Shown in pieces: positions 22,861-35,600 of a stretch of 64,000 nt of DNA. The translations under genes and the position numbers were made by a program. Numbering within the stretch: position 1 is the first letter of the stretch; each line of letters starts with the position of its first letter. The notes under the pieces were generated by a model that was not told the origin of the DNA, made no database searches, and worked only from the letters and a program-made list of their open reading frames with translations. Source of the DNA: Xiphophorus maculatus (Eukaryota; Chordata; Actinopteri; Cyprinodontiformes; Poeciliidae); NCBI RefSeq assembly GCF_002775205.1, contig NC_036450.1, positions 25,818,288-25,882,287 on the forward strand, in the 5' to 3' direction.

Positions 22861-23843
22861 CAACAACAGCAGATCTTTAATGTATCATGGTGTTAAGTGA
22901 AGTTTCTCAGATCCATCTTGTGCAACAACAAGAGCAGGATATCTCCCTACCAAATCCTGGAGCCAACACATTCTTTTTCAGATTTTCGTAAGAAACTCCA
23001 TGACTCCATTCCTTCCTTTGACACTGATCAGTACTATATCTTCCTAGGAAAGGGAGGGTCTCTAAATACTGTAGATTTTACTGTAAGTAGTCAGCCAGGC
23101 AGCAACAGCTGTTCATGATATTTCAGGGGAACACATAGATTTGTTTTTCCTCTGAGGTTCTTCTTTTCCCAGAATTGAATCTTCCTACTGAGTTTTGCAA
23201 ACGCCATGGAAAGCTAACACAGCTGGAGCTGTGAGGTTGTTTTTCTTTTTGACCGTATCAAAAGTGCAACAAAAACACTTTTTTTTTGCGTCTCAGAAGT
23301 CACATGATCAACAACCCGATGTTGCCAGTGGCTGCGTTTCCATTACAGGTGTGAGCAAAACGTTGTCCATATTCCGCTGGTGTAAAAAAACAACAACACA
23401 TGTTCACATTTTTCGTTGTAAAAAAATTTCTTTCATACCAGATGATTTTCAAAGAGCCTTCAGATCCAGTATATTTAAAGATTTATTGTACATATAAACC
23501 TGAGAGGCTCAGTCTGCTGTAGCTCTGTAATGTTTTTCTTATTTTTACTCAACATATCAGGAGATGCCCCATGTCTGCATTACTCATCTTCTCTCACATG
23601 CATTGTCTGGTTTAGCTGCATATGGTTATTATTATATATTCTGTTTGGGCTGAGTCTTTCTCTGGAACTTAGCTCTCCTGTAAGCATTCCTTTTAATCTG
23701 TGAAAGTTGTGCAACTTTCTTGTGAAGTAAGGAGGCGGAAAATATTCTAGATAATATGCTGACTACCAGGAATTTCTTTTTGCCTAATCCTTTTTTTTTA
23801 AAAAACTTTCCCATATATTTTAAATATAATATGAGTACTGGAA

Positions 23844-23854
23844 ATATATATATA

Positions 23855-23890
<36 letters not shown>
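23844..23890. repeat. (TA)n microsatellite
   Basis: Alternating TA with two GTACA interruptions, running into an ACAAA-rich tail. Confidence 0.9.
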
Positions 23891-23892
<2 letters not shown>

Positions 23893-24824
23893 AACAAACA
23901 AAACAAAACAGAACAAAAACACCCTCCAAAAAGCATTAATCTAGATGTGTCCCCTCTAGTGGACATTCTAACTCAAAACAAGTGAAACTGGACTTCGATG
24001 CTGATTGTTAAATTCCAAAAGAACATACCAAAAAAAGTCTACATCAGAAAGTTGACTTCTTGTGTCAACATAAGAAGTCAACATTATAAATCTGTGTTTT
24101 GAACTGTGTGAAGTCAGCTGGAACATATTGAGTGAAAGTGATCACTATTTTGTAGATCTATGCAGGAACGTTCATGTGTTTCTGGTGTTTGACACTTGAT
24201 AAAAACAATTCCTCTTCTTTGAGCCATGAAAGAATACCATGGTGCAGGTGACATTTCAATTATTGACATGGAGGAGTTCTCATCCTCACTGTCACTCGCC
24301 CTTTCTATTTGGGCCCCCCAAAAAATCAACTGCTCACCAAACGGCGACTTAGACTCAAGAAATTTTATTGGTCTCCCTCCCAGAAGCTGCAGGCAGTCTT
24401 GTATTAAAGTCATGCGTTGGTGATTGATAGATGAAATAAGGGGGAAAACATTTTTATTTTCCACTTAGCATCCAGCTCACCATGTCCAAACCATAGATGT
24501 TTGTGGCAGTGGCCCTGATACCTGGATAAATCATTTGTTTCTCTTGGAGCTTCTGCTTTGTCCATCCTGAGGGTCGACTGCAGCGGCAGACGACACCATG
24601 GCCACTGGCTTGTTGTTCAGCCACTTGAGGACAGGAAGTTCAGGTGGAAGTTTCGTTTGATGCCCATTCCTTTCTTCTTGAAAGGTTTATGCCTTATAAT
24701 GTTGCACTCTTTGGTCTGTGCCAGTCCCTCACAGAGTCCAGCAGGATGAAAGTGGTAAAGAACCAGTCAAAGAACAGATGGGTGCCTCAGGGGACAAACT
24801 TGGCCAAATGTTTTTTCTGCGCCA

Positions 24825-25495
24825 GCAGCGTTTCCATTACAAATGCGCACAAATCTTTTTCTATATTCTGCTGATGGTGAACGAACACAATTTTGCAATT
24901 GCAATGCCTTTGTTAAATAAGAAATTAAATTAAGATTACACCTAAATAAACTTTTTCCTGTGATAAGTCATTAAAAATTATGGCAGCAATGGATGTAAAC
25001 AGTTACATGAAAAGTATATTCATAATTCAGCCATGGTGCTGGCGCTCATCATCAATCAGCCAATCAGAGGAGACATCAATGTTTTATTCAAGGTTTGGAG
25101 CGACAAGCTACTTGGGAGTAGGTATGTGGAGTTTTGAAGGAAATTGTAGTCTGCGATTTTACAGAAGAGTTATGGATTCAACAGGTTAAAATGACACACA
25201 TCTAATGCCATGAGAGCATTAGAGGAACTAACTTCATTTTGTCAAAAACAAAACAAAACATAAAAAAACAAGCCATCATCCTCATCTTCGTCCTACCACT
25301 TCTTCTCGTTTTTGTTGTTTTCATCAGTAGTAACATCCGGCTGTTGAAAAAAGTCTTTCCATTTCAGTTTTGCAAAATGCATCTATTCTTAATAAGGCCA
25401 ACAAAACCAATTCATCATAGCGCAAAATAACTTCTTATAATTTTTTTTTTTTTTTTCAAAATGTTGTGTTTCCATTAAGCAAATTTATTTACATA
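24825..25495. repeat. Dispersed repeat R2, copy c
   Basis: Starts GCGTTTCCATTACAAATGCG and continues CTATATTCTGCTGATGG, GATAAGTCATTAAAAATTAT, CAGCCAATCAGAGGAGACAT and GGAGCGACAAGC, ending TTTCCATTAAGCAAATTTAT. The first 400 bp match 55005-55420 block for block; the last part matches the end of copy b. Confidence 0.65.
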
Positions 25496-26123
25496 CTTTG
25501 ACTTTGCACAACTCTATGGTTAATGATAACTATACTGCCCCATGAAACAGACTTTATATTTATTTTCTTTTTCTTTCAGGCACATCTTATCTGGAGCCTT
25601 TGATCTCATCAGTGGCGGTGTCTGATTTGGGCAATGAGTTGAAATCCCAGCCAGTGAATCTCTCCGTGGAGTTTACATGTTCCTCCCACACATTTATGAA
25701 TTCTCTCTGGGTGCTTCTGCTTCCTCCCACATGCTGGACGCAACATCTCACCACTGCTCCATGGCTTCTCCATTAACAAGGCAACCTTTACAAAACTGAC
25801 CATTGTCAACAACTTTGTCATGTCATCGAGTTTCTTTAAATCAGGAAGTAATTTTGCTTTTGAGATTTTTTAAAAAAAACCTTATACTTCATGTGTCACA
25901 GCAAGATTCTAATTTAAAGATGATCTGATTTTACAAGTTGGGCACTAATTAGCGTGGGTGTTTCTCCTTAAGTTATTATTTTTTTTTTTTACAAAAAAAT
26001 TACTTTTAATTTTTAATTTAGAAAGGTTTATTTTATGATAGATTAGTTAAGACTGATATTTTTCAAACATTTTGCATTTACATTTACATTGTCTGATAAC
26101 ATTTTCTTTAATTATTCTATATC

Positions 26124-26125
<2 letters not shown>

Positions 26126-26202
<77 letters not shown>
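26126..26202. repeat. (TA)n microsatellite
   Basis: About 77 bp of nearly pure TA, immediately left of the Tc1-type inverted repeats. Further TA tracts at 26278-26296 and 26708-26785 flank the transposase remnant. Confidence 0.95.
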
Positions 26203-26205
<3 letters not shown>

Positions 26206-26280
26206 TGCTCAAAAAAATAAAGGGAACACTTAAACAGGTGTTTAACACTTAAAGTGTTTCCTTTATTTTTTTGAGCAGTA
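26203..26280. repeat. Head-to-head pair of Tc1-like terminal inverted repeats
   Basis: ACACTGCTCAAAAAAATAAA plus GGGAACACTT faces its reverse complement AAGTGTTTCCTTTATTTTTT plus TGAGCAGT with only about 20 bases between. The two ends of a Tc1/mariner-type element are collapsed together inside TA repeats, leaving no internal sequence. Confidence 0.7.
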
Positions 26281-26297
26281 TATATATATATATATAC

Positions 26298-26660
26298 CAT
26301 GTGCATCCAATGGTTCAAACATTGTATCCTGAAGGAGGTGCCGTGTATCAGGATGACAATGCACCAATACACACAGCAAGACTGGTGAAAGATTGGTTTG
26401 ATGAACATGAAAGTGAAGTTGAACATCTCCCATGGCCTGCACAGTCACCAGATCTAAATATTATTGAGCCACTTTGGGGTGTTTTGGAGGAGCGAGTCAG
26501 GAAACATTTTCCTCCACCAGCATCACGTCGTGACCTGGCCACTATCCTGCAAGAAGAATGGCTTAAAATCCCTCTGACCACTGTGCAGGACTTGTATATC
26601 TCATTCCCAAGACGAATTGATTCTGTATTGGCCGCAAAAGGAGGTCCTACACCATACTAA
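26298..26660 (+). pseudogene. Tc1-like transposase, C-terminal fragment
   Basis: About 120 codons ending at TAA 26658-26660. They contain QDDNAPIHTARLVKDWFDEH, LPWPAQSPDLNIIEPLWGVL and a C-terminus AKGGPTPY, all diagnostic of the DDE domain of fish Tc1-like transposases: the second catalytic Asp lies in QDDNAPIH and the final Glu in NIIEPLW. The DNA-binding N-terminal two thirds is missing and TA repeats abut the fragment on both sides, so it is a dead remnant. Confidence 0.9.
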
Positions 26661-26705
26661 TAAGTTATTGTGGTCTAAAACCATGTTTCAGTTTCATTGT
26701 CCAAC

Positions 26706-26764
<59 letters not shown>

Positions 26765-26929
26765 CATATATATATGTATGTATGTAATTTTTGTCGATGC
26801 AACAGAGTGGCCCATTTGAAAGCGGCCTAGTATTTTGTTTACGTGAAGACGGACACTGCCCCCACCTGGTGGGATGGTGTATTGCAAATATATTTTTTCT
26901 CTTTTTTTTTCACCCACACAGCGCTACCA

Positions 26930-27117
26930 GAACCAGGGACCGTCTGGATGCACCTCCAGGAAGCCACGGTAACAGATGTGCTTCTCTCCGTGTGATTCGG
27001 GTTCGTTTTGGCTCGTGTCTGCTCCCTTCCTGCCCTCGTGCCGCGGTGACGGACATTTGGTTCTGCTCTGACCCGCCCCTTCCATTCAGCCAGGCAGCAT
27101 CTTCCACCGGGTCCAAC
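26930..27117 (+). promoter_or_regulatory. Probable septin-5 promoter / 5' UTR
   Basis: The base composition turns GC- and CpG-rich for the first time in over 13 kb (GTGCCGCGGTGACGG, GACCCGCCCCTTCC, an Sp1-like site) directly before the septin ATG. No TATA box is seen. A CpG-type promoter is inferred. Confidence 0.45.
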
Positions 27118-28996
27118 ATGACGTCCATCAGCAGGTACCGGAGCCGCGCGCTCCGTGCAGGTGAGCTCCCCTCAGGTGACAGAGAACCGACACAACCCGG
27201 CAGGTTGGGTGATGCAGCTTTCATGCCTGGTTCTCTCTGTGTTTCTCTCCGCTTCTCCTCCGTCTTGGGAGCGGCCGCGCTGCTCCATGTCTGCTGGAAT
27301 TCGGCTTCGTGATGGCAGAGGATTCGGAGGTAAAGAGCACAGGGCTGATGGAGGTGTGTGAATGTGTGTGTGTGTTGAAAAAGATCCATCTCCAGCCACC
27401 GTCTGCATTTACAACAGCTGACAGAGATGATGTCGTCTAGATGGGGTGGGGGGTGGTGGTGGTGGTGGGGGGGTAGTCACTACTGACTGAGGGCACTGAA
27501 ATATGATTTATGCATGCGCCTCCCAATAAATAAGAATATCAGGAGCTGTATACAAGCACGTTAATAGAAAGTTGAGTGGAAAGAAAAGATGCACAGGATA
27601 ACCGCAGCCTTGAGAGGACAGAACAGCAAAGTGTAGCAGAGAGTCAGGAGGGAAACACACATTCCCCGTTTTCACTCCTTAACCTGACACGGAGGGAAAG
27701 TTTATGTTTCTATTGGAAATCAAGAGCCAGAGTGGACAGGAATACAATCCACTTTGCTTCAAGTCCAGTGTGAACATTGAAAAAATTTTAAAAAATAGGT
27801 GATCCAGCTTTAAAAAAAGAAGAGTTTATTTGTTACAAGTTACTAAATGAAATTTATCCAAGTAAATATATTAAGTTTACTAAGTTGTCATGTTAAACAA
27901 TCGTAATTAAAGTAAGTTTGACAAACTTAATGCGATTAAATTAACTCAGTTTTTTCTCTCTGTGATGAAGATATTGATTGTATCTTGAAAATGGAACTAT
28001 GGAATTAAAATCCACATTTTTAGAGTTTCACATTTTGAATGTTACAGAAATAAATACATTTTTCTCTCATATTCATATGTATTGTTATGGACCCAAAGTA
28101 AATAAAATGAATTTCACGGAATGTCCTTCACCAACTTAAATAAAATAATGCGTTACAGCTAATTGTTCAAGCTACAAATCTGATTTCAGAATGATTCAAA
28201 TTAAAATGACAGCTTGGGCAAAATTAATCAAATTAGTTGAAACAAATTAGAATTATTTTTTAAAATTTTGTTCAAAGAAACGTTTTTTTTTCAGTGCACT
28301 CACCTGTCCTCACCCTGCTGGTCAGAACAGAGAGGTACAGAGCTGAGACTGTCCGTCTAGTGGAATTAACTAACCAACAATATTTAAACATTCTGTCTTA
28401 TTCCGATAGGACGCTGTGCATAAATATGCAGTCGAAGTCATTTTTAATTCAGGCATCATTATGCATGACCTAATTCAACTTTTGCCTCATGAATGATAAA
28501 ACTGAAAAGGCTGGATGAGCCTTTAAAGCTGCTGCCTGAACTCTGGAGTCACTTCTTCTGCTCCTCCATCTGTAAAAACTGACGGTATCAGCTTTCAGAA
28601 GGAAACCCAGGAGAACTGCTCTCCATTTTGAAGTCATACGTATCTATTTGTAGTCCAGCAGTGACGGCGGGCCTGAAACGTGTCTCTGTTTCTGTCTCTC
28701 TTCTGCTTTCTTGGGTCTGATCCGACAAAAACTCAATGTGTGTTTGTTAAGCAACTAGGCGTTTGTTGCTTTAGTGCAACCTGCAGCTCCAGAGCCGGAA
28801 AAGGCTCTTTGGACCTTTCACAGTGGCTGACCCTAAACCTGTTTGATACAATTCATTTCAATTCATCCACCCATTTTCTTACACTCTTGTCCCTAGTGGG
28901 GTCAAGTGCCTATCTCCAGCAAATGTCCAGCGGGTGAGAGGCAGGGTTCACCCTGGACAGGTCGCCAGTCTGTCGCAGGGCAACACATAAACAGAC

Positions 28997-29090
<94 letters not shown>

Positions 29091-29577
29091 CACACCTAGG
29101 GAGAATTTAGAGACCAATTAACCTGACAGTCATGTTTTTGGACTGTGGGAGGAAGCCGGAGAACCCAGAGAGAACCCACGCATGCACAGGGAGAACATGC
29201 AAACTCCATGCAGAAAGACCCCAGGCCGGGAATCGAACCCAGGACCTTCTTGCTGCAGAGCAACAGTGCTACCACCTGCGGCACTGTGCAGCTCCTCAAT
29301 TCAATTCAATTCAATTCAATTCAATTCAATTTAGTTCAGTTCAATTAAATTCCTTAATTTAATTTATTATTATTTCAATTTACAACAAATGCCATCTCAA
29401 GGTTATTTCAATTCAATCACACAGTTGATCATAGTTATGAAATATTGCAGTAAGTTCAGATCATTTAAATTAGTTTTGAAGTTTCTAAGGAAACCCATCA
29501 GATTTCATCGACTCATTGACTTGCAGAACTTTCTCACTCTATCAGGAGTCCTCTCTCTCCATCCTCAGTGCATCATA

Positions 29578-29620
<43 letters not shown>

Positions 29621-32600
29621 AATATCACCCTTTGCTTGTCTCTAGGACAGAGAGTATGTGGGCTTTGCGACGCTGCCCAACCAACTGCACAGGAAGTCAG
29701 TGAAAAAAGGCTTCGACTTCACACTCATGGTGGCAGGTGAGTCTGCTGGTTGGGGTGTAATAAGATCATCAATAATATATATACAGTATATATATTGAGA
29801 GAGAGAGTGAGTGTGTATATTAATAAACTGTAACTACTAAAACTTTTGTGATGCAGGTGAGTTTGGTCTGGGTAAATCTACGCTGGTCAACAGCCTGTTC
29901 CTCACCGACCTGTACAAAGAGAGGAAGCTGCTCAACGCTGAGGGTGAGCTGCTGATTCTGCTTTTGTCTTTACGGTTTTAGTCTGAATATCTGACTGACT
30001 GCTGTGTTGTTTCTCCTCCCTGAAAAGAGCGAATCAAGCAGACGGTGGAGATCACAAAGCGCACGGTGGACATCGAGGAGAAGGGCGTGAAGCTCAAGCT
30101 CACCATCGTGGATGTGCCAGGTTTTGGAGACGCTGTCAACAACACAGAGTGGTAAAAAACAAAACATTCAAACTTTGTCCAGGAGCTCCTGTAGCATGAG
30201 TGACTGGTTTACAGAATACATTTAAAAACAAAGTTCTTGATTGTATATCTCAGCCTGCACTGGCTCTGTTCTTATTTTGCTTTTATTTCTTCAATTATTA
30301 TTTTTATTAAGAATATTATAGTTTTATAAAGATGCTATTCAAATGCCCTGTGAGATTAGTTGGCATGAACAATATGGCTCTCCACCGAGGGCGTCGTGAT
30401 GTCAAGGGGACAGCGCTAGTGGTTTGAAGAAAAATGTTTTCTCATTTTCAGTCAATAGATCGTTTTTTATTTTTACATTTTCAAGCAGTTATGAGGTATG
30501 GCGGTAAAACCTTAAACTGCTGCTGCACAAGTTACTCAATAGGTTGTTGCTTGGTAACCAAAGAGTGAGTGAGCTAGTTGATGGCAGCAACCTAGCTTAG
30601 CTGCTTTGTGAAGTTGAGCAACTAAAGCCTTTCCCCTGCCTTCATCTCCCAGAATGCTGTGCGGTTCTGGATGGGAGTTCAGTGAAATAGTTGAATATTC
30701 TATCAGACATATCATCTATTGATATTGATCAGGTGTCGATCACCATATATGATGTTATTGATTTATTGTCTAGCCCTATCACATTGTTAGCGTTAGCTTG
30801 CAGAGCAACAGCATTTTGAACTGTTCTTGTTAACCTACAGCAAAGTTATACACCATTTTTAAGTCATAGGTATCTATTTGTAGTCCAGCAGTGACGACAA
30901 ATAGAAACCGTCACTGCTGGACATAATGCAATAATGTTTTTGCATTATGTCATTTTCAGCCAATAGAGAGGCGAGGAACTCTTATTAATAAAAAACTTAA
31001 GCAATGTAAGAAAACATGGCTTTCTGGAGGTGGCGTCTGATAAGAGACTCTGTTACTTTTTTTTTTAGCATTAATTAAAAACTTTTAATTAATTAAAAAC
31101 TCCAAATATGCTGGTCAAACCTGGACTGAATTCAACTTTGGATTTGTGAAACCTATAAGTGAAAACATTTAGAACTTGTTCAAGTCTTTTGTGTATTGTA
31201 CATTTGACCCATGATGCCAGTCATGCAAGAACTGCTGCTGACTGGAACAGAGAAAGCAGAGACACACACAATGTTTTTAGTTATTAGATGAACATAAATG
31301 AATTATGACAATTTATATGCAGAACTGCAAAGATTTTTATTTTACTCCATTAAGCAAAGCCAAATCCTGTACCCTCAAATTTAATCAGCCTGCAGTAGAC
31401 ACAGTGATTGGCGTGGCAACCAGGTTGTAGAGCAATATGACAGAGACACTGTCTCACATCAACAGAATGAAGCTTGTCTTTGTGAATCACACAGTTTTGT
31501 TGTCCCTGACAGAAAACTAGTTGGCACGACTAACAGTTATGGATGTTTAACACAGACACTGACACATCGGCTGGGATCTGATGCCTTGCTCATGAGGCAG
31601 GCATAATTTCACCTTTCACCCCTGCAGACAGTTGCTGAGTAACAGAATGGTCTCCAGATGTGAACGGCGGTGAGACCAAAACCCAGCAGCATGGAGAGGA
31701 AAACACAGCAGGTTTCACCTTTGGACTAGAACCGCAATGATCCGATATTAATATCTGTATCGGAGCTGATGTCGAAAAAATTCTGGATCAGGTGACAACG
31801 TGCCCCATTCATGAGTGCAGATTCATTCAGCTTAATGCTATAGTTTTTTATTTGACATTATATTTAGAATTACTAATTGAACTTTCTGAACCGTTTGAAA
31901 GAAGGTTTGTTGCGGTTTATTTTAGTCCGTTATTATTTATTTCACATTGGCTGTTCTACTCCTAATCCCACTGACTGAACAGATTAAAGCTGGTTTTACA
32001 TGTTTGACCAAACTTGTGACGCTGTGTTTAAGTGAGCTGTACTGGTGTGGAGTTAAAAATACACTTGTAACTGTGCTCCTTTTTATTTTATTTATTTTTT
32101 CATGTATCTGTTTCTGTCTGCTAACACAGTATGTTTATTCTGACTTGATCCATCTCATGTATTTCATGTAGGTGTATATATGTGTGTATAATTGGGTGTG
32201 TTCTAGCCCAATTAGGCTAGTATGTTAACGGTACACTGTTGACTATATAACTATTGCACTGCCTTTACATTGTACCTCATGTTAAAGCATAAATAAATTT
32301 GGAAAAAAAAAAGAATTGTAATTCAGTACATTTATGTAAAAAAACATTTGTAGTAAATTCATCTGATGTTCTGTATCGGATCGGTATCAGCTGCTACTAA
32401 GCCTCAGATATCGGTATCGGTATCAGAGGAGAATAAAGTGAATTGGTCCGTTCCTGGACTGTTTATGGTTTCCACAGCTATTTGTGTGCTCGTAGTGCCT
32501 GAGAGCCATGTGGACACATTCTATTGATGATATTTCTAGCTCTCTCACAGCTCCTGCTGTTTCCCTGGAGATGTGACTCTCCGGCTATTTGGCTAAGTTA

Positions 32601-35600
32601 CTTTCTGCTGCCATCTAGAACAGCCATGCAGTGAAAGGTGTGTGCTTGTGTTTTGTAGCTGGACTCCGGTAACAGACTACATCAACCAGCAGTTTGAACA
32701 ATACTTCAGGGATGAAAGTGGGGTGAACAGGAAGAACATCCAGGATAACAGGGTCCACTGCTGCCTTTACTTTATATCCCCATTTGGACAAGGGTAATAC
32801 ACACACGCACGCTCACCCCCACACTCACTCACACACACACACACACACGCACGCTCACACCCACACTCACACACACACGCACGCACACCCCTACACACAT
32901 AAATACCCTGAGACATACATGTCTAGAACTTGAGAACATTTCTTCAGTTTCTGTCACATTTCCATTTTTCAAATCATCAAATAAGTTTCACTGAATAAAC
33001 ACAGAAAGAAAAATTGGAAAATGTGACCTGACCCTTTGTGTTTTTTGGTCAGCAGTGATCTGTGTTAGAAACGTTACAAACCAGTGACTTTTTTTCATCA
33101 GTTTTGGAATTTGTGTGTGTTAACGGAAAGTTTAACAGAACCAAAAGGTATGATTATTGATAATATTTCATGATTTTATCAGAGTGATTGAACTTTCCCA
33201 CAAGAGCTGGTTAATTAATCCACCTAATCTCATTTTCCCTCACTAAATGAAATCATCACGTAAAAAGTATTTTTTTGTATTTGCTCCGGCTATATTGGTG
33301 CGGAAAAAAAAAATCTCATTAATGTGAAATATTTAAGTGCAACACAAACGCAAAAACTGAATAAATCTGAAAAGAAATATTTTTTTCATTGGATTGAATG
33401 TGTGCTACGTTAACATCCTGTCTCAGGCTCCGCCCCATCGATGTGGAGTTCATGAAGGCCCTGCAGGATAAAGTCAACGTGGTTCCGCTCATCGCTAAGG
33501 CCGACTGCCTCACGCCTTCTGAGATAAAGAGGCTCAAAGAACAGGTATCTGTTTACTTCAGGAACTGGATTTTCTGAGGAATAATAAGAGTTCATGAAGC
33601 AGAACCACATTCAGACAGTGAGCTGCAACCTGGAACCCTCTAAAGAAGTGTTCTTCTTTATGACGCTGTATTTCACATTAGTCTCATGAAACTTGGAAAT
33701 TTCCAAGCTTTGTGTGCTTTTTCTTGTAGATTTTTTACTTTTCAAAATAAGAAATTTCCTTGTTTTATTTCTAGAATTTTTTTTAATATTTGTCTCCAAA
33801 CTTTTGAGTTTTTTCCAGCAATTATTCAACTTTTCAAAATCAGAAATTTCCATGTTTTTTTTTCCTAGAAAATTTCTGAGATTCATCTTAAAATTTCTGA
33901 GTTTTTTCTTCCAAATTTTTGACCTTTGGTGTTCAGAAATTGCCTTCTTTTTTCTAGAAATGTTATAATTACCTAGAAATTTCAGATTTTTTTGTTGTTG
34001 GCAGAAATCTACCTTTGTTTCTACGCCCAATAATATGCCGACTTAGTTCTTCTAGTGTTGAAAGTAGCAGAATAAACATTAACTTGTTTAATTTGTTCAC
34101 CTTCATCACTGGAATTTATAATAAATGTCTACATAAAAACCTCCAAATCACTTCAAATCTGACAATTGTGATAATTATAATGGTGAATATACAGTTTGCA
34201 CCATTTGTGAAGCACATTAAAATGTTTTATTTAATTTTTGGAAATAAATTTATACATGTCCTATAGAACACAAAACCTCATTTGGCCATTCAGCTTCACA
34301 AACTTTATTCCCCAGTTCCGTTATAATTATCCTTACTTAACTTTTAGACTTTTAGATCTTGAAATTGGAACCTGTACATTTTAATCTGTGCAGCAATTAC
34401 ATGCTCGAAGTATGGAAAACGACCCGTGACATGTGATGGTTGTTATGACAACCATGCGTTATTTTTGTACTCTCTAGTCTGAAGTAAATTAAGCAAACAA
34501 CCAAAAAAGAACCCATTCACCAGCAGGATGTCAGCTTTAGACTCTGGAGCGGTTTCAGGATGACTCAGACTTCTCCATAAGGAGGTTTTATTTGAAGTGA
34601 ATTTTGAGCTTTCACACACAGCTCCCACGTTTCTCCTGAAATGTTCCAGCTCTGCACGCTGAGGCGCATGTGTTCCTGCTGTGACCCGTCACATCCCTGT
34701 TGTGTTTGGTCCTTCCAGGTGAGGGAAGAGATCGATAAGTTTGGGATAAAGATCTACCAGTTCCCCGACTGCGACTCTGATGAAGACGAGGAGATCAAAC
34801 AGCAGGATAAAGGGCTGAAGGTAGGCCAAAGAGCCTAAAACATGTACGCTGAAATTTTGAGCAGTAAATTGAATGACAGCGCGCTCTGCTCAGGAATAAT
34901 ATGTTTGCTGTTTTTTTTATTCCCCCCTCAGATATTGTATTTTTCGGTTTACTTGTTATTTTTTGGTTACAGATTAATGCAGTGATTTATTATCTGCCAC
35001 TCTACCCTGTGCACGTTTTCAAAAGATTTTTCAGAAAAGGTTTTATTTACTCAACTATAACATCAAAATAAGTTGTTTGATCAATCTGCGTTATGTAATA
35101 TTCAAATATTCCCCTTATTAACGTTGGCAGTTCTTTGTAAGCGTGATCGTAAAACAGGATGTTCAAACGTCTGTGTCGGCGCTGCAGGAGAGCCTTCCGT
35201 TTGCAGTGATCGGCGGGAACACTGTGCTGGAGGTCAGAGGTCAGAGGGTGAGGGGCCGCCTCTACCCGTGGGGGATCGTGGAGGGTAAGGCCCCGAGCTG
35301 CAGTCTGCAGCTGCCGCTCCCGGTGCATGTCGGCCTCTCATGTCGGTCTCTTCCCGCAGTGGAGAACCCGTCCCACTGTGACTTCGGGAAGCTCAGGAAC
35401 ATGCTGATTAGGACGCACATGCACGACCTGAAGGACACCACCAACGACTGTCACTATGAAAACTACCGGGCCCAGTGCATCCAGAACATGACCAGGTGAA
35501 CCACTGGACAGCAAGTTGATTCCAATTTTTAATCAAGTTAATTGCAGGGTCTGTAATTAGTTTACTGCATTTTAATCAAAAACTACATAAAGCAACATTT

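Larger units (their letters stand above)
13620..27117. other. 13.5 kb gene-poor region between claudin and septin genes
   Basis: No conserved coding sequence was found apart from transposon remnants. Contents, left to right: SINE tail 13860-14027, LINE tail 14700-15315, dispersed repeat 15567-15870, foldback MITE 15886-16132, CA microsatellite 16327-16465, copies of dispersed repeat R2 (17480-17905, 20885-21470, 24825-25495), palindromic MITE 21181-21329, retroelement-like repeat 22575-22860, TA microsatellites, and a Tc1 transposase remnant 26298-26660. Short ORFs elsewhere show no family resemblance. Confidence 0.6.
27330..29645. other. septin5 intron 2
   Basis: Contents: a G-rich tract GGGGTGGGGGGTGGTGGTGG at about 27442, AT-rich sequence to 28300, a short block at 28630-28665 repeated at 30858-30893, a tRNA-derived SINE in minus orientation (28867-29300) expanded by a CA microsatellite, a TCAAT pentamer run, and a GT microsatellite next to the exon 3 acceptor. 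Confidence 0.6.

Noticed and set aside
33611-34030. 139-codon Lys/Asn-rich minus-strand ORF
   Set aside because: Lies within an imperfect T-rich tandem repeat in a septin5 intron; the complementary strand gives equally long Phe-rich frames.
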